DNA of 64,000 nt from Allohahella marinimesophila (GCF_039538005.1 NZ_BAABBO010000007.1:434001-498000); one strand, 5' to 3'. Positions 26,818 through 36,505 are shown, counted from the first letter of the stretch. Notes: generated by a model from the letters alone, not told the origin. Made by a program: numbers and translations.

Positions 26818-29571
26818 ATGGCGATAACACCCTGGGTCACCTGGCCGGCCCTCACCAGTTTTGGCAGTATTGGCGTCATGGGCGCGCTGCTTGTCCTCAG
26901 CTCGGAGAGGACTGATCTGCTCGAGAACAACATGTTCGACATGGAGCAGTGGGCGAAGCACAACGCAAACCTGGTCTGCGACGACAGGAGCCTGATGGCT
27001 CGAACCGTCGACGGTACCTGTAACATTCTGGAAAATCCGGCAGAGGGCTCGGTGTACCGGCGGTTCGGTCGCAACGTGGATCCGGCTTCGGTCTGGGCTG
27101 AAAACAACGCCGATACCTTGCTGACGCCCAACCCGCGAGAAGTCAGTAATGTGCTGATGGCGAGGGGCGATGAATTCAAACCGGCCACATCGCTCAACTT
27201 CATTGCTGCGGCCTGGATCCAGTTCATGGTGCATGACTGGTTCGACCACGGTCCGCAAAGTGATGCAGATCCAATGCGCATTCCATTACCAGCGGGCGAC
27301 AGTCTCGGGACGGGTGAGATGGTGGTCAAGCGCACGATGCCAGACCCGACCCGCACCGGGGACGACGCTGATCTGCCACCTACCTTCCAGAACGTCAATA
27401 CCCACTGGTGGGATGGATCACAACTTTACGGCAGCGACCAGGCGACCAATGACAGTGTTCGCGCTTTCGAAGGCGGCCGTCTCAAAGTGACCGATGAACA
27501 AACCCTGCCGACCGAATTCATGAGTGGCAAGCCGGTGACCGGTTTCAACGAGAACTGGTGGGTGGGTCTATCGATGCTGCATCGCCTGTTCACCCTTGAG
27601 CATAACGCGATCGCCGACCGTCTCGCGGAAGCCTACCCGGATGCCAGCGATGAGTGGCTGTACGATCGCGCCCGCTTGGTCAACGCAGCGCTGATGGCCA
27701 AGATTCATACCGTCGAATGGACGCCGGCAATCCTCGCCAACCCTGTACTGGAAAGGGCGATGTATGCCAATTGGTGGGGGCTTGGTGGCGACCGCGACAA
27801 GCGTGACAAGTATCAGAACGATCTCGACAACCTGAACCAGAACTTCAACCAGCTGGGCAACCTGTTCAGACTGATTGGCCTCAATTCTAATCTGGGGCAG
27901 GGCGATGCCGGCTTCCTCGACCATGCCCTTGGCGGTCTCGTGGGCTCGCGGACACCGAGCGACTATGACGTGCCGTATACCCTGACCGAAGAGTTTGTGG
28001 CCGTGTACCGCATGCACCCATTGCTGCGTGATAGCATCGATGTCTACGATATCGGCTCCAATATTGTCGACCAGAAGATCCCCCTGCCTGAGACCCGCGA
28101 TGGCGATGCTGAAGACCTGCTCGACGACGTAGGCGCCGACCGTATGTGGTACTCCTTTGGTATCACCAACCCGGGTTCGCTGACACTGAAGAATTATCCT
28201 GATTTCATGCGGAATCTCGACGTGCCTGTGCGCGGCAGGCTGGACATGGCTACCATCGATATACTTCGTGATCGTGAGCGCGGTGTTCCCCGATATAACG
28301 AGTTCCGTCGCCAGATCGGCCTCAAGCCCATCACAAAATTTGAGGATCTGACTGATGATCCGGAAACGCTGGCCGAACTCAAGCAGCTCTACAACAACGA
28401 TATCGAGCAGATCGATACCCTGGTTGGTCAACTGGCCGAAGAAACCCGGCCGGATGGCTTTGGCTTTGGTGAAACCGCGTTCCAGATCTTCATCCTCAAC
28501 GCCTCGCGTCGTCTAATGACGGACCGCTTCTTTACCAGCGACTATCGAGCCGAAGTGTATACCCAGGAAGGTATCGACTGGGTCGAGGAAAACACCATGG
28601 TCGACATCATCAAGCGTCACTACCCGAACCTGTCTGGCAGCCTTGTCGGCATGGACAACGCGTTCAAGCCCTGGGGCCTCAACATGCCTGCCGAGTATGA
28701 GTCGTGGGATGCCGATGCCAAGGCGCAGCATCTCTGGACCAATGGCGTCATGCGCACCGCCTACGATGCAAACGAGTTACCTGAGATTCCGCCAGTCAAT
28801 ATCGGTGGACTGATCGATTCCATCCTCTGGACCAAGGTCAATCGCGTAGGCGACGTCGCGCCAGCGGGCTATGAGAAGCCACTTCACCCACGCGCTGCTG
28901 TGGCACGAGTGAAGTTCGTACCTGAAGCTGGCAGTCAGTATACCGGGCTGTTCGAAGGTGCCGATGAAGGCCTGCTGAGACTGTCGCTGACTGGTGATCC
29001 TGCGGATCGCGGCTATGCGCCGGGCCTGGCTCTGAAGCTGTTCGCTGATGGCAAACCTTCAGAAAACATTTCTGCGCTGTACACGCTGTCCGGGCAGGGC
29101 GACAACTACGACTTCTTTGCAAACGAGATGTCGAATTATGTGTCACCTGAAGCCAATGAGTCACTTGGCTCCACGATCCTGTTTTCCCTCGTGAGCACCA
29201 AGCCGACGCTGCTGATGGCCAACGCAATGGCTGAAACCCGTCAGGATGGTAGTCCCGTTGCTGCACCCAAGTCACCAACGCAACTCTACTTCGTGCCCGG
29301 TCAGGAGCTCAACGGGATGTTCTCATCAGAGCCACACGATTTCCGTGAGGATCTGATGGCACTGCCTGAGGGTGTAAAGGTCTACGACGTCTATGCCACC
29401 ACCAAGTCGATCAGAAGCTCGATCTTCCCGTCACTGAACCGTCGCTATGCCAGGGAGCGTCGTGAGAGTGCGACCAAGATTGGGGAGCTGGTCATGAACT
29501 CCGCATTCGTAGCATCGGCCTTCGGTGATTCTGGCATCTTCTTCAAGCACCAGCGTTACGAAGACCGATAG
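26818..29571 (+). CDS. Fatty-acid alpha-dioxygenase / cyclooxygenase-like heme peroxidase with C-terminal extension
   Basis: 917 residues of the animal heme peroxidase superfamily. Distal His139 is in QFMVHDWFDHG. TLEHNAIAD and KIHTVEWTPAIL follow. Tyr397 and His400 in VYRMHPLL correspond to the radical Tyr and proximal heme His of cyclooxygenases and plant alpha-dioxygenases (YxxH). These enzymes add O2 to the alpha carbon of fatty acids. Plant alpha-dioxygenase is about 640 residues; here about 270 further residues (after PPVNIGGL) are unassigned. No clear signal peptide; the N-terminus has one weak hydrophobic stretch. GGAG precedes ATG 26818. A strong terminator follows. Confidence 0.85.
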   Translation: MAITPWVTWPALTSFGSIGVMGALLVLSSERTDLLENNMFDMEQWAKHNANLVCDDRSLMARTVDGTCNILENPAEGSVYRRFGRNVDPASVWAENNADTLLTPNPREVSNVLMARGDEFKPATSLNFIAAAWIQFMVHDWFDHGPQSDADPMRIPLPAGDSLGTGEMVVKRTMPDPTRTGDDADLPPTFQNVNTHWWDGSQLYGSDQATNDSVRAFEGGRLKVTDEQTLPTEFMSGKPVTGFNENWWVGLSMLHRLFTLEHNAIADRLAEAYPDASDEWLYDRARLVNAALMAKIHTVEWTPAILANPVLERAMYANWWGLGGDRDKRDKYQNDLDNLNQNFNQLGNLFRLIGLNSNLGQGDAGFLDHALGGLVGSRTPSDYDVPYTLTEEFVAVYRMHPLLRDSIDVYDIGSNIVDQKIPLPETRDGDAEDLLDDVGADRMWYSFGITNPGSLTLKNYPDFMRNLDVPVRGRLDMATIDILRDRERGVPRYNEFRRQIGLKPITKFEDLTDDPETLAELKQLYNNDIEQIDTLVGQLAEETRPDGFGFGETAFQIFILNASRRLMTDRFFTSDYRAEVYTQEGIDWVEENTMVDIIKRHYPNLSGSLVGMDNAFKPWGLNMPAEYESWDADAKAQHLWTNGVMRTAYDANELPEIPPVNIGGLIDSILWTKVNRVGDVAPAGYEKPLHPRAAVARVKFVPEAGSQYTGLFEGADEGLLRLSLTGDPADRGYAPGLALKLFADGKPSENISALYTLSGQGDNYDFFANEMSNYVSPEANESLGSTILFSLVSTKPTLLMANAMAETRQDGSPVAAPKSPTQLYFVPGQELNGMFSSEPHDFREDLMALPEGVKVYDVYATTKSIRSSIFPSLNRRYARERRESATKIGELVMNSAFVASAFGDSGIFFKHQRYEDR

Positions 29572-29624
29572 GAGGGGACTTCCCGACGACCTGGGGCGAC
29601 ACCGGACGCCCTCGGCCTTTCTTT

Positions 29625-29659
29625 CCGATGCAGTCCAGGGGCTGCATCGGCTTTTTTTT
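29625..29659 (+). terminator. Rho-independent terminator after alpha-dioxygenase
   Basis: CCGATGCAG and CTGCATCGG form a perfect 9-bp stem (29625-29633, 29642-29650) with an 8-nt loop, followed by C and eight T. Ends the dioxygenase transcript 54 nt after its stop. Confidence 0.9.
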
Positions 29660-29794
29660 GCCCAGAATACACTCGACCGAATATTGGTTCTCACGTTCTG
29701 GAAGATTGAAGATTGGACAGGAAATGATCAACCTATTGGCGAAAATGCCGGTTCACAGCTACGGTTGTAAGATGTTTTCCAGATATCTTTAACC

Positions 29795-32452
29795 ATGTTT
29801 GCTTGTTCGGTCGTTGCTGTCCAGCGGCGCCTCATGGCTTGTCTGTGGCTCCTTCTTTTGCTGGCGCCCCAAATACTGGCTAGCGATGCCCTCATACCGG
29901 ACCTGGTAGATGGAAGCGCGGAGCATACTCCGACGCTCTATTATATCGAGGATGAAGGTGGACGGCTGTCGTTCGACAGCCTCACCAGCGGAGAGGGGGC
30001 CTGGCAGGAGACGGGAATAGGCACTGCGAACTTTGGCTATTCCAGCGCCGTATTCTGGTTTCGGGTCGACTTTGTCAACACCACCAATAAGCCGCTGGAC
30101 AAGCTGCTTGATGTCCATGCACCCTTTATAGACCATATCGAGTATCAACTTCTTCGGAATGGCGAGCCGGTGCAGTCTGGCGTCACAGGTGATCTATATC
30201 CGTTCTCCCAACGAATAGTTGCGCATCCGAATTTTCTGTTTCCAGTGACGCTCGAGCCTGCCGAAATCTATACCTATATGTTTCGGGTAAAGGAATCGGG
30301 TCCTATGGAGTTCCCGATCACGCTCTGGAACGAGCGGGCCTTCCACCTGCATGATGTCATCGCCGCACAGCTGAACTCGATTTACTACGGCATTCTCATT
30401 TTCCTGATCCTGTTCAACTCGATGATCTATTACGCCCTGCGGGAAAAGACCTACCTGTATTATGTGCTCTTCGTGGCCACCTTGTTGCTGTTGCAGTCCA
30501 CCTTGCATGGTCGGACCTTTGAGTACTTCTGGCCGGATTCGCCGGCAATGCAGTACTGGCTCATACAGATCAACATTCCGGCATCAGTTTTGTTCGGCTG
30601 CCTCTTCGCGCAGAATTTCCTGCGTGTCGACAAGCACAGTCCGCTGTTGAATCTCGGATACCGCCTCGCCATCGCTGCCAGCATCCTATGCCTGGCCATG
30701 TTGCCCTTTTTGAGGCCTGAGACATCGCTGATGACCTCAGCCTACCTCACTATTCCAGTATCTGTGATGCTGCTGTTGACCGGCCCTGTGCTGTGGTGGC
30801 GCGGTGTGCGGGAGGCCAGATTCTTCACCTTTGCCTGGGTGGGCCTGTCGATCGGCATTCTCTCGACCATGCTTTACAAGATTGGCTTTCTGAGCGAGTC
30901 GTTTCTGACGACCTACGGCGTACAGATTGGTTCGGCGCTGGAAGCCATGCTGCTGTCGATCGCCATTGTCGATCGCATCTATCGCGAACGGAACGATAGG
31001 GTGGCTGCTCACCGAAGAAGTATCAGGGATGCTGAAGAGCGTCTCAGCGCTGAACATCAGCTGGTACTGCAGGCCACCCATAACGTGGTTACGGGCCTGC
31101 CAAATCGCGTATTGTTCGAAAAGAGGATTCGCGAGCTGATTACGGCAGACGCCTCGCAGCCCTTCATGGTTTGTCTGATACATCTCAGCCGCTTCCACGA
31201 GATAGACAAGACCCTTGGTCACGATAATGCTGACCGGCTGTTGTGCCAGATAGCGACAAGACTCAGCACTTTCTGTGTTTCGCTTCAGGACAGCATTACC
31301 CTCGAGTCTCGCCAGGGGTCGCAGGTTTGCCTTGCCAGTACCGAAGGCGTCACCATGGGGCTGCTGCTAAAAAACATTGCGGTAACCGAGGATGGGGCGC
31401 TGGATGCCAGGCTGCTGCAGCTGGATGCCGAAGTCCGTCAGAGCGTGCAATTCGATCACCTGACGCTGGATCCCGGCGCCAAGATCGGTATCGTGCGCTT
31501 CCCTGCAGATGCCAAGGAACTAGAGGATGTGATGCGCAAGGCCCATATCGCGCTCGATATGGCAGGGCAGGCGCAGGACAATCTCGCCTTCTACGACGAA
31601 AGCTTCGATGTATATAACGAACGTCGTCTGACACTCATGGCTGAGCTCGACAAGGCGATCAGTCACGACGGCCTCGACCTGCACTTCCAACCGCAGCTGG
31701 ACTTGAAACGGAACCGGATTATCGGGGTCGAGACGCTGGTGCGCTGGAAGCATCCTGAATATGGCTTCATACCGCCGGACGAATTTGTAACGCTGGCAGA
31801 GCGCACCGGCATCATCACACCACTGACGCGATGGGTCATTCGCAACACGCTAAAAGCGCACTCGGAGCTGACTGCGGGCGGCTTTCCCCTGCAGTTCTCG
31901 ATCAATATTTCTGCGGTGAACCTGAAGGAGCCCGACTTCGCCCAGCAGGTGGCATTCATGCTCGAAGAGTTTGGCGTCCGACCGCAGGACATCATGCTGG
32001 AATTGACTGAAACGGCGATGATGGACAATCCGATACGGGCCAGTGAGGAGCTTTTCCGTTTGAAGAAGATCGGCGTGCTGTTGTCCATCGATGACTTCGG
32101 GACCGGGTATTCTTCACTGTCCTACATCAAGAAGCTGCCTATCGATGAGATCAAGATCGACAAATCGCTCGTGTTCGATCTGACCAGCAGCACCGATGAT
32201 CAGGTCATCGTCAAGACGACCCTCGAGATGGCACAGAACCTCGGCTACAGGGTCGTTGCCGAGGGCGTGGAGAACCAGGAAATGCTGGATATCCTCATCG
32301 ATCTGGACTGCGACCTCATCCAGGGGTATTTCCTGGCCAGGCCAATGCCATTACCGGCGCTGCTGGACTGGCTGTCCGAGCGAGGGCTGCAGGGCTCGTT
32401 GCCTGGCGCGGATCGCACGGCAAGGTCTATATCACCCTGGAATAACGCTTGA
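29795..32452 (+). CDS. 7TM-DISM receptor with degenerate GGDEF and EAL domains
   Basis: 885 residues: signal segment, periplasmic 7TMR-DISMED2-like beta domain (FGYSSAVFWFRVDF...), seven membrane helices (about 195-390), a GGDEF-like domain starting HNVVTGLPNRVLFEKRI, and a C-terminal EAL domain. The GGDEF active-site motif is missing: the expected site reads ESRQGSQV. The EAL domain looks complete, with GVETLVRW (ETL), ELTETAMMDN, IDDFGTGYSSLSYIKKLP and VAEGVEN. I infer a c-di-GMP phosphodiesterase driven by an external, perhaps carbohydrate, signal. Its 3' end overlaps the 3' end of hemN by 26 nt, tail to tail. Confidence 0.88.
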   Translation: MFACSVVAVQRRLMACLWLLLLLAPQILASDALIPDLVDGSAEHTPTLYYIEDEGGRLSFDSLTSGEGAWQETGIGTANFGYSSAVFWFRVDFVNTTNKPLDKLLDVHAPFIDHIEYQLLRNGEPVQSGVTGDLYPFSQRIVAHPNFLFPVTLEPAEIYTYMFRVKESGPMEFPITLWNERAFHLHDVIAAQLNSIYYGILIFLILFNSMIYYALREKTYLYYVLFVATLLLLQSTLHGRTFEYFWPDSPAMQYWLIQINIPASVLFGCLFAQNFLRVDKHSPLLNLGYRLAIAASILCLAMLPFLRPETSLMTSAYLTIPVSVMLLLTGPVLWWRGVREARFFTFAWVGLSIGILSTMLYKIGFLSESFLTTYGVQIGSALEAMLLSIAIVDRIYRERNDRVAAHRRSIRDAEERLSAEHQLVLQATHNVVTGLPNRVLFEKRIRELITADASQPFMVCLIHLSRFHEIDKTLGHDNADRLLCQIATRLSTFCVSLQDSITLESRQGSQVCLASTEGVTMGLLLKNIAVTEDGALDARLLQLDAEVRQSVQFDHLTLDPGAKIGIVRFPADAKELEDVMRKAHIALDMAGQAQDNLAFYDESFDVYNERRLTLMAELDKAISHDGLDLHFQPQLDLKRNRIIGVETLVRWKHPEYGFIPPDEFVTLAERTGIITPLTRWVIRNTLKAHSELTAGGFPLQFSINISAVNLKEPDFAQQVAFMLEEFGVRPQDIMLELTETAMMDNPIRASEELFRLKKIGVLLSIDDFGTGYSSLSYIKKLPIDEIKIDKSLVFDLTSSTDDQVIVKTTLEMAQNLGYRVVAEGVENQEMLDILIDLDCDLIQGYFLARPMPLPALLDWLSERGLQGSLPGADRTARSISPWNNA

Positions 32453-33830
32453 TGAGCTGGTCGGCCTGCAGGTATTGATCGAAGACCATGCAGATGTTGC
32501 GGATGAGGAGACGGCCTTTTGGTGTCACCACCAGCCATTCATCGTCGAGCGTCAACAGGCCTTCACGTTCGTACTCGCGCAGAACGGGCAGCTCGCGCGC
32601 AAAATAGTGGTGAAAGTCCACCAGGTAGGCAATCTGCAAGGCCTCGAGTGAGACTTCGAACTGACACATCAGATTCTGAATGAGCGAACGCCGCAGCAGA
32701 TCGTCGGCGCTGAGCTGAATCCCCCTCAGGACCGGCAATTCGTCGCGATCGAGCCGATCATAATACTCGGCCAGGTCCTTGACGTTCTGACTATAGCAGG
32801 GGCCGACCTTGCCAATAGCTGAAATGCCCATGGCCACGAGATCGCAGTCAGCGTGGGTCGAATAGCCCTGAAAGTTGCGCTGCAAACGACCCTGCTGCTG
32901 GGCGATGGTCAGTTCGTCATCCGCCTTGGCAAAGTGGTCCATACCGATATAGACGTAGCCAGCCCTGGTCAGCATCGAAATGGCGAGTTTCAGCAAGGCC
33001 AGCCGGGTCTCCCTGCTCGGCAGATCGTCTTCCTGAATCCGTCGCTGTGGTTTGAACATTGCGGGCATATGCGCATAGTTGTAGATCGACAGGCGGTCGG
33101 GGCTCAGTTCAATGACCTGATTCAGCGTTTTAGTGAAGCCTTCGAGGGTCTGATGGGGCAAGCCGTAGATGAGATCGATATTGACTGATCTGGCGCCATG
33201 CTCCCGTGCCGATTCGATGACCAACCGCGTCTGTTCCAGCGACTGGATGCGATTGACGGCCTTTTGTACCTTTGAATTGAAATCCTGAATACCCACACTG
33301 ATACGGTTGAAACCAATACGCCCCAGTACAGCCATCGTTCCGGCATCGACCTTGCGTGGGTCGATCTCGATACTGATTTCCGCGTCCTCCAACAGGCGGA
33401 ACTGCGACCTTGTGGCCGCCATCAATCGCTCCATCTGATCGGCAGGCAGGAAGGTTGGCGTACCGCCGCCCCAGTGCAGCTGGCTGACGGCCGGATGCTC
33501 GCCAAACAGTGCCCGTTGCAGCGCCATTTCCCTGATGAGATAGTCGACGTACTTCACCGACAGCGAGCGGTCTTTGGTGACGATCTTGTTGCAGGCGCAG
33601 AAATAGCACAGCGTGTTGCAGAATGGCAGATGGAAATAGAGCGATAATGGACGAACGCGACCGGCCAGACTGCTTTGTTCAGCCCAGGCCGCATAGGTCC
33701 CGGCATCGAAGGCTTCGACAAAGCGATCGGCTGTGGGATATGAGGTATAACGCGGCCCATTGCGGTCGAGCCGTCCAATGAGGTCGGTGTCGACCTCGAT
33801 ATTCAGGTCGCTCTGCGGTCTGTTCATCAT
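32427..33830 (-). CDS. hemN: Oxygen-independent coproporphyrinogen III oxidase
   Basis: 467 residues, radical SAM. The cluster motif is YFHLPFCNTLCYFCACNK with Cys71, Cys75, Cys78 and the extra HemN Cys80. HWGGGTPTF follows. It decarboxylates coproporphyrinogen III to protoporphyrinogen IX without O2. A perfect FNR box lies between it and the divergent anr gene, with a TAGAGT (33863-33858, minus strand) where the -10 of a class II FNR promoter would be, so anaerobic induction by Anr is likely. Confidence 0.95.
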   Translation of the reverse strand: MMNRPQSDLNIEVDTDLIGRLDRNGPRYTSYPTADRFVEAFDAGTYAAWAEQSSLAGRVRPLSLYFHLPFCNTLCYFCACNKIVTKDRSLSVKYVDYLIREMALQRALFGEHPAVSQLHWGGGTPTFLPADQMERLMAATRSQFRLLEDAEISIEIDPRKVDAGTMAVLGRIGFNRISVGIQDFNSKVQKAVNRIQSLEQTRLVIESAREHGARSVNIDLIYGLPHQTLEGFTKTLNQVIELSPDRLSIYNYAHMPAMFKPQRRIQEDDLPSRETRLALLKLAISMLTRAGYVYIGMDHFAKADDELTIAQQQGRLQRNFQGYSTHADCDLVAMGISAIGKVGPCYSQNVKDLAEYYDRLDRDELPVLRGIQLSADDLLRRSLIQNLMCQFEVSLEALQIAYLVDFHHYFARELPVLREYEREGLLTLDDEWLVVTPKGRLLIRNICMVFDQYLQADQLIKRYSRVI

Positions 33831-33885
33831 GGGGGCTCACCAGGGTGTATAGTGGCTACTCTAGCGGAGCAGCGCGCCTCCAGAT

Positions 33886-33899
33886 TTGATGTGGATCAA
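33886..33899. promoter_or_regulatory. FNR/Anr box shared by hemN and anr
   Basis: TTGAT-GTGG-ATCAA, a perfect match to the FNR/Anr consensus TTGAT-N4-ATCAA. Toward hemN its centre (33892.5) is 41.5 bp from a start point predicted by the TAGAGT -10, the class II activating position. Toward anr it sits near the -35 region of a TATGAT -10 (33913-33918), which suits autoregulation. Confidence 0.85.
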
Positions 33900-33970
33900 A
33901 TGCAACTTAATCTATGATAATCTCTTCCCCCCAGACACTTAACAGTCAGATCAACAGGCACAGAGGTCTC

Positions 33971-34732
33971 ATGTCTGAAGCAGTCGTCAAGGATAATCAA
34001 AAGCCCGTTCTTCATGCGCTCAAGCTGGCCTGTTCCAATTGCAGTCTGGCAGAACTTTGCCTGCCCTTTGGATTGCCCGATGCCGACCTCAGCCAGCTGG
34101 ACCTGTTGATCGATCAGCGTCGCAGCGTCAGGCGAGGCGAGCATCTCTATCAGGCTGGCACCCATTTCGAGTCCCTTTACGCCATTCGTCGCGGTTTCTT
34201 CAAGACTCACGCGCTGACGGAAGACGGTCGTGAACAGGTGACGGGGTTTCACATGACCGGCGAAATCATGGGCGTCGACGCCATCAGTACCGATATTCAT
34301 GCCTGTCATGCCACGGCCCTGGAAGACAGTGAGGTGTGTGAAATTCCTTTCACTCGTCTAGAAAACCTGATACGCGAGATTCCTGCGCTACAGCGACAGT
34401 TCCACCGCATCATGAGCCGCGAAATCGTTCGTGATCAGAGTGTGATGATGCTGTTGGGCAATATGCGTGCTGAAGAACGTGTAGCAGCCTTCCTGCTGAA
34501 TCTGTCGCAACGGAATGCTGCGCGCGGCTATTCAGCCTCCGGCTTTCATTTGCGGATGACTCGTGAGGAGATAGGCAGTTTCATGGGGCTCAAGCTGGAG
34601 ACGGTCAGCCGTACTTTTTCAAAGCTGCAGGACGAAGGCTATATCACAGTCGACAAGAAACGTGTCGATATCATCGATATGGAAAGGTTGAAAGCACTGC
34701 TGTCGCATTGTTCTCCGCGTAACGTGCTCTGA
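33971..34732 (+). CDS. anr: Anr/FNR-type oxygen-sensing CRP-family regulator
   Basis: 253 residues from ATG 33971 (MSEAVVKD); an earlier in-frame ATG at 33914 would sit over the putative promoter and is unlikely. Cys21, Cys24, Cys30 (LACSNCSLAELC) and Cys112 (IHACHA) match the four [4Fe-4S] ligands of FNR. The DNA recognition helix is LKLETVSRTFSKLQ with the FNR-type E-x2-S-R. It activates low-oxygen genes via TTGAT-N4-ATCAA sites, which occur before hemN and nirK here. Confidence 0.95.
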   Translation: MSEAVVKDNQKPVLHALKLACSNCSLAELCLPFGLPDADLSQLDLLIDQRRSVRRGEHLYQAGTHFESLYAIRRGFFKTHALTEDGREQVTGFHMTGEIMGVDAISTDIHACHATALEDSEVCEIPFTRLENLIREIPALQRQFHRIMSREIVRDQSVMMLLGNMRAEERVAAFLLNLSQRNAARGYSASGFHLRMTREEIGSFMGLKLETVSRTFSKLQDEGYITVDKKRVDIIDMERLKALLSHCSPRNVL

Positions 34733-34768
34733 GTCCAGAACGACTTCCATCTAAAACATGTATTCCAT

Positions 34769-34782
34769 TTGACTCATATCAA
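34769..34782 (+). promoter_or_regulatory. FNR/Anr box of the nirK promoter
   Basis: TTGAC-TCAT-ATCAA, 9 of 10 consensus bases. A TATCTT at 34805-34810 gives a predicted start near 34817, placing the box centre at -41.5, a textbook class II activator position. The nirK ATG is at 34874. Confidence 0.8.
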
Positions 34783-34873
34783 GAAAGCCGCAGCCGATTG
34801 ACGCTATCTTCTGCTCATGAGTTCTGTCCAGGTCGGCAGAGCCGGGATTCTTCCCTGATCAGAGGTAGACGTT

Positions 34874-36286
34874 ATGAAAAAGAACATTCTTCGCTCAGCC
34901 ATTGCCGTCATCCTTCTCGGTGCCGTGATCGGCAACCCTGTCATGGCAGCCGACACCTCAGGCGCACATAACGGTCACGGCCAGGCGGTCACCTATCGTC
35001 CAGATGTGAAGTTTACCCTTCGCACGGACATTGCAGACGGCAGACTGGTCTTCATCGGTGTCGGCGGCAATATTGACGGCCAGATCAACCCCGACCTGAC
35101 AGTGGCAGAAGGTGCAGTCGTCCAGATCAACCTGGTCAACGGCGATGGCGCTACTCACGATATTGCACTGCCTGACTTCAAAGTCGATTCAGACAATATT
35201 TCAGCCAAGGGCTCGAGCACAGCGGTAGTGTTCCGTGCCGACAAGAACGGCGAATTCAAGTACATCTGCACGCTGCCGGGTCACGTCCAGGCCGGCATGA
35301 TCGGCAAGATCATCGTCGGCGGCGCCAAGGCTGCGAAGCAGGAGCCGAAAGGCATCGATGTATCCATGGATCCAACACAGGTTGGCAAGCCTGTGGGCAA
35401 GCGTGGACCGCAGTCTGTGACTGTCGACCTCGAGACCACCGAAGTGCTCGGCCAGCTGGATGACGGCACCACTTATCGTTACTGGACCTTTAACGACAAG
35501 GTCCCAGGCCCTTTCATTCGGGTGCGGGTTGGCGATACAGTGACCGTCAACATGGCGAACAAGGCCGACAGCAGCCATATCCACTCCGTCGACTTCCACG
35601 CAACGACTGGCCCTGGCGGTGGGGCAGCAGTCACCCAGGCGGCTCCTGGACAAACCAAGAGCTTCGACTTCAAGGCGCTCAACCCCGGGCTTTACGTCTA
35701 CCATTGTGCCACGCCGATGGTGGCACAACATATTTCAAACGGCATGTACGGCATGATATTGGTCGAGCCTGAAGGTGGCCTGCACCCGGTCGATCGCGAG
35801 TTTTATGTGATGCAGGGTGAGCTCTACACTGCTCAGAAACATGGCACACAGGGTGAGCATGAGTTTTCACTCGAGAAGCTGCTGGATGAGCGCCCTGAGC
35901 ACCTGACCTTCAACGGCACTATGGGCGCACTGTCCAAGACTCACAGAATGGAGGCCAAGGTTGGTGAAAAGGTTCGCATTTACTTTGGCGTAGGTGGTCC
36001 GAATCTGACCTCGAGCTTCCACGTGATCGGTGAGATTTTCGACAGCGTCTACAACCAGGGCGACCTGACTTCTCCGCCGCTGAAAAACATTCAGACCACT
36101 ACAGTCGCACCGGGTGGCGCCACAATGGTCGAGTTCGGGACAGAGGTGCCAGGCAAGTACATCCTGGTTGACCACGCGCTGTCCAGACTCGAGAAAGGGC
36201 TTGTAGGCATACTCCATGTGGTTGGCGAGGAGAACCATGAGATCTTCAAGGCGCACGGGGACATTGACCCAAACTCTGGTCACTGA
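34874..36286 (+). CDS. nirK: Copper nitrite reductase with fused N-terminal cupredoxin (three-domain NirK)
   Basis: 470 residues. Sec signal (to VMA-ADT), an N-terminal cupredoxin (about 45-150) with candidate type 1 copper ligands His95, Cys132, His137, Met142, then the normal two-domain NirK. The core has His237 (type 1), catalytic Asp240 and type 2 His242 in SVDFH, His277/Cys278 (YHC), His286 and Met291, the SFHVIGE His and the LVDHAL His. All catalytic residues are present. It reduces nitrite to NO in the periplasm. The extra N-terminal cupredoxin is known from Hyphomicrobium and Bdellovibrio-type NirK, where it carries an added type 1 site. An FNR box lies upstream and a terminator follows. 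No nor, nos or nirV gene is in the window. Confidence 0.95.
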   Translation: MKKNILRSAIAVILLGAVIGNPVMAADTSGAHNGHGQAVTYRPDVKFTLRTDIADGRLVFIGVGGNIDGQINPDLTVAEGAVVQINLVNGDGATHDIALPDFKVDSDNISAKGSSTAVVFRADKNGEFKYICTLPGHVQAGMIGKIIVGGAKAAKQEPKGIDVSMDPTQVGKPVGKRGPQSVTVDLETTEVLGQLDDGTTYRYWTFNDKVPGPFIRVRVGDTVTVNMANKADSSHIHSVDFHATTGPGGGAAVTQAAPGQTKSFDFKALNPGLYVYHCATPMVAQHISNGMYGMILVEPEGGLHPVDREFYVMQGELYTAQKHGTQGEHEFSLEKLLDERPEHLTFNGTMGALSKTHRMEAKVGEKVRIYFGVGGPNLTSSFHVIGEIFDSVYNQGDLTSPPLKNIQTTTVAPGGATMVEFGTEVPGKYILVDHALSRLEKGLVGILHVVGEENHEIFKAHGDIDPNSGH

Positions 36287-36312
36287 TACCAACGTCTGAT
36301 CACGCTTTCCAG

Positions 36313-36334
36313 CCCGCGTAATGCGGGTTTTTTT
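36313..36334 (+). terminator. Rho-independent terminator after nirK
   Basis: CCCGC, loop GTAAT, GCGGG, then seven T (36328-36334), starting 27 nt after the nirK stop. Confidence 0.85.
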
Positions 36335-36505
36335 ATGCGCTATGCCAAGTGTACGGACCGTCCTGAAACGGAACGGTTTGGATCAGGCGGCATTGGTGAA
36401 TCAGACTGTCTGCTCAAACTGGGCGTAAACAACTCTCATGCCGACCAGGCGCCTAGCCGACGGTCGTGGTGATATAAACAATGTATCGAAGCAAGAGGCT
36501 TGAAA

